From: Burkholderia seminalis DSM 23518
GTDB lineage: Bacteria > Pseudomonadota > Gammaproteobacteria > Burkholderiales > Burkholderiaceae
Direction: 5' to 3'
Length of the DNA stretch: 64,000 nucleotides
NCBI RefSeq assembly: GCF_902832885.1
Contig: NZ_CADFDK010000002.1
Span: 62,001-126,000 of the forward strand
In this document: piece after piece, positions 63,868 to 64,000 of the stretch
How positions within the stretch are numbered: position 1 is the first letter of the stretch
Layout of the letters: every line of letters begins with the position of its first letter
Translations under genes and position numbers: made by a program
Notes under the pieces: generated by a model
The model's database searches: none
What the model was told of the DNA's origin: nothing
Seen by the model: the letters and a program-made list of their open reading frames with translations, nothing else

Positions 63868-64000
63868 TCAGCCGAGCGGCCAGTTCAGGAACACGATGCC
63901 GTCGTTGTAGTCGTCGTCGGCGCCGTCTTCCGAGCCGACGATCCCGAAGAACGACTTCTTGAAGAGGTCGACCTGCCGCGAGCCGAGCCGCGACGGCTTG
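63868..64000 (-). CDS. bclC: Second LecB-type lectin, partial (BclC-like)
   Basis: The last 43 codons of a lectin gene that continues beyond the window. The sequence KPSRLGSRQVDLFKKSFFG, then GSEDGADDDYNDG and NWPLG, is the LecB calcium-binding end, very like bclB (GTDGDYNDG there). It lies 150 bases upstream of bclB on the same strand, matching the bclA-bclC-bclB order known in B. cenocepacia. Only the gene order supports the symbol. Confidence 0.82.
   Translation of the reverse strand, partial: KPSRLGSRQVDLFKKSFFGIVGSEDGADDDYNDGIVFLNWPLG

Noticed and set aside
1-64000. CRISPR arrays, tRNA genes, insertion sequences and integrase genes
   Set aside because: I looked for repeat-spacer patterns, tRNA-like ends and transposase motifs and saw none.

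Overview
The window is high-GC proteobacterial DNA with the gene content and codon habits of a Burkholderia cepacia complex member. It most likely comes from a secondary replicon. The best taxonomic pointers are two tandem LecB-type lectin genes at the right edge, which match the B. cenocepacia bclACB layout, a DUF4148 protein, a BenE transporter, a second ribosomal protein S21 gene beside a cold-shock gene, and a VgrG-phospholipase D-Sel1 module. No tRNA, rRNA, CRISPR array or insertion sequence was recognised.

Layout. At 0-3.8 kb lie two SDR dehydrogenases, an acyl-CoA dehydrogenase and a LysR regulator. At 3.9-8.7 kb an M20 amidohydrolase, a porin and an MHS-type transporter run leftward, divergent from their own LysR. 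At 8.7-13.2 kb are a J-domain-like protein, a DUF4148 protein, DNA polymerase II and a small protein. At 13.6-16.1 kb small genes cluster around a cold-shock protein (with a good sigma70 promoter and a long leader) and S21. At 16.5-23.2 kb is a type VI secretion island: vgrG broken by a G8 tract, a phospholipase D effector, a Sel1 lipoprotein that is its likely immunity protein, and a deleted relic of a second immunity gene. Part of this island has low GC.

At 23.3-24.8 kb a LysR regulator is divergent from an NTF2-like protein. At 25-28.8 kb is a complete ketodeoxygluconate/uronate module: kdgT divergent from kduI-kduD-IclR, with two inverted copies of an 18-bp operator-like sequence between them. 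At 28.9-32 kb are a secreted protein, a CSS-EAL c-di-GMP phosphodiesterase and two small proteins. At 32.05-33.49 kb an AraC regulator and an AlaX-type editing protein have both lost their N-termini at one junction, which suggests a deletion. At 33.5-38.5 kb are a histidine-acid-phosphatase lipoprotein, a degenerate HAD protein, an NDH-2-like flavoprotein and a LysR regulator; the last three share a duplicated upstream motif.

At 38.5-44.3 kb are an AraC regulator with an NmrA-like protein, BenE, a fatty acid desaturase and an orphan PhnD-like binding protein. At 44.3-48.7 kb are dbpA coupled to a zinc-ribbon protein, malate:quinone oxidoreductase and a small lipoprotein. At 48.7-53.2 kb an Lrp regulator is divergent from an acetylpolyamine-amidohydrolase-like enzyme and a Leu/Ile/Val-type binding protein, followed by a Nudix hydrolase and an MscS channel. 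At 53.4-64 kb are an M23 peptidase, a periplasmic catalase with cytochrome b561, a large autotransporter, a HigBA-type toxin-antitoxin pair with a palindromic operator, an AraC/GyrI regulator and the lectin genes.

Most of the window is ordinary accessory metabolism and regulation. The parts most worth a second look are the G8 frameshift in vgrG, the immunity-gene relic, the double-truncation junction at 32.9 kb, the kdg operators, the shared LysR-type motif, and an orphan minus-strand terminator at 31.15 kb.
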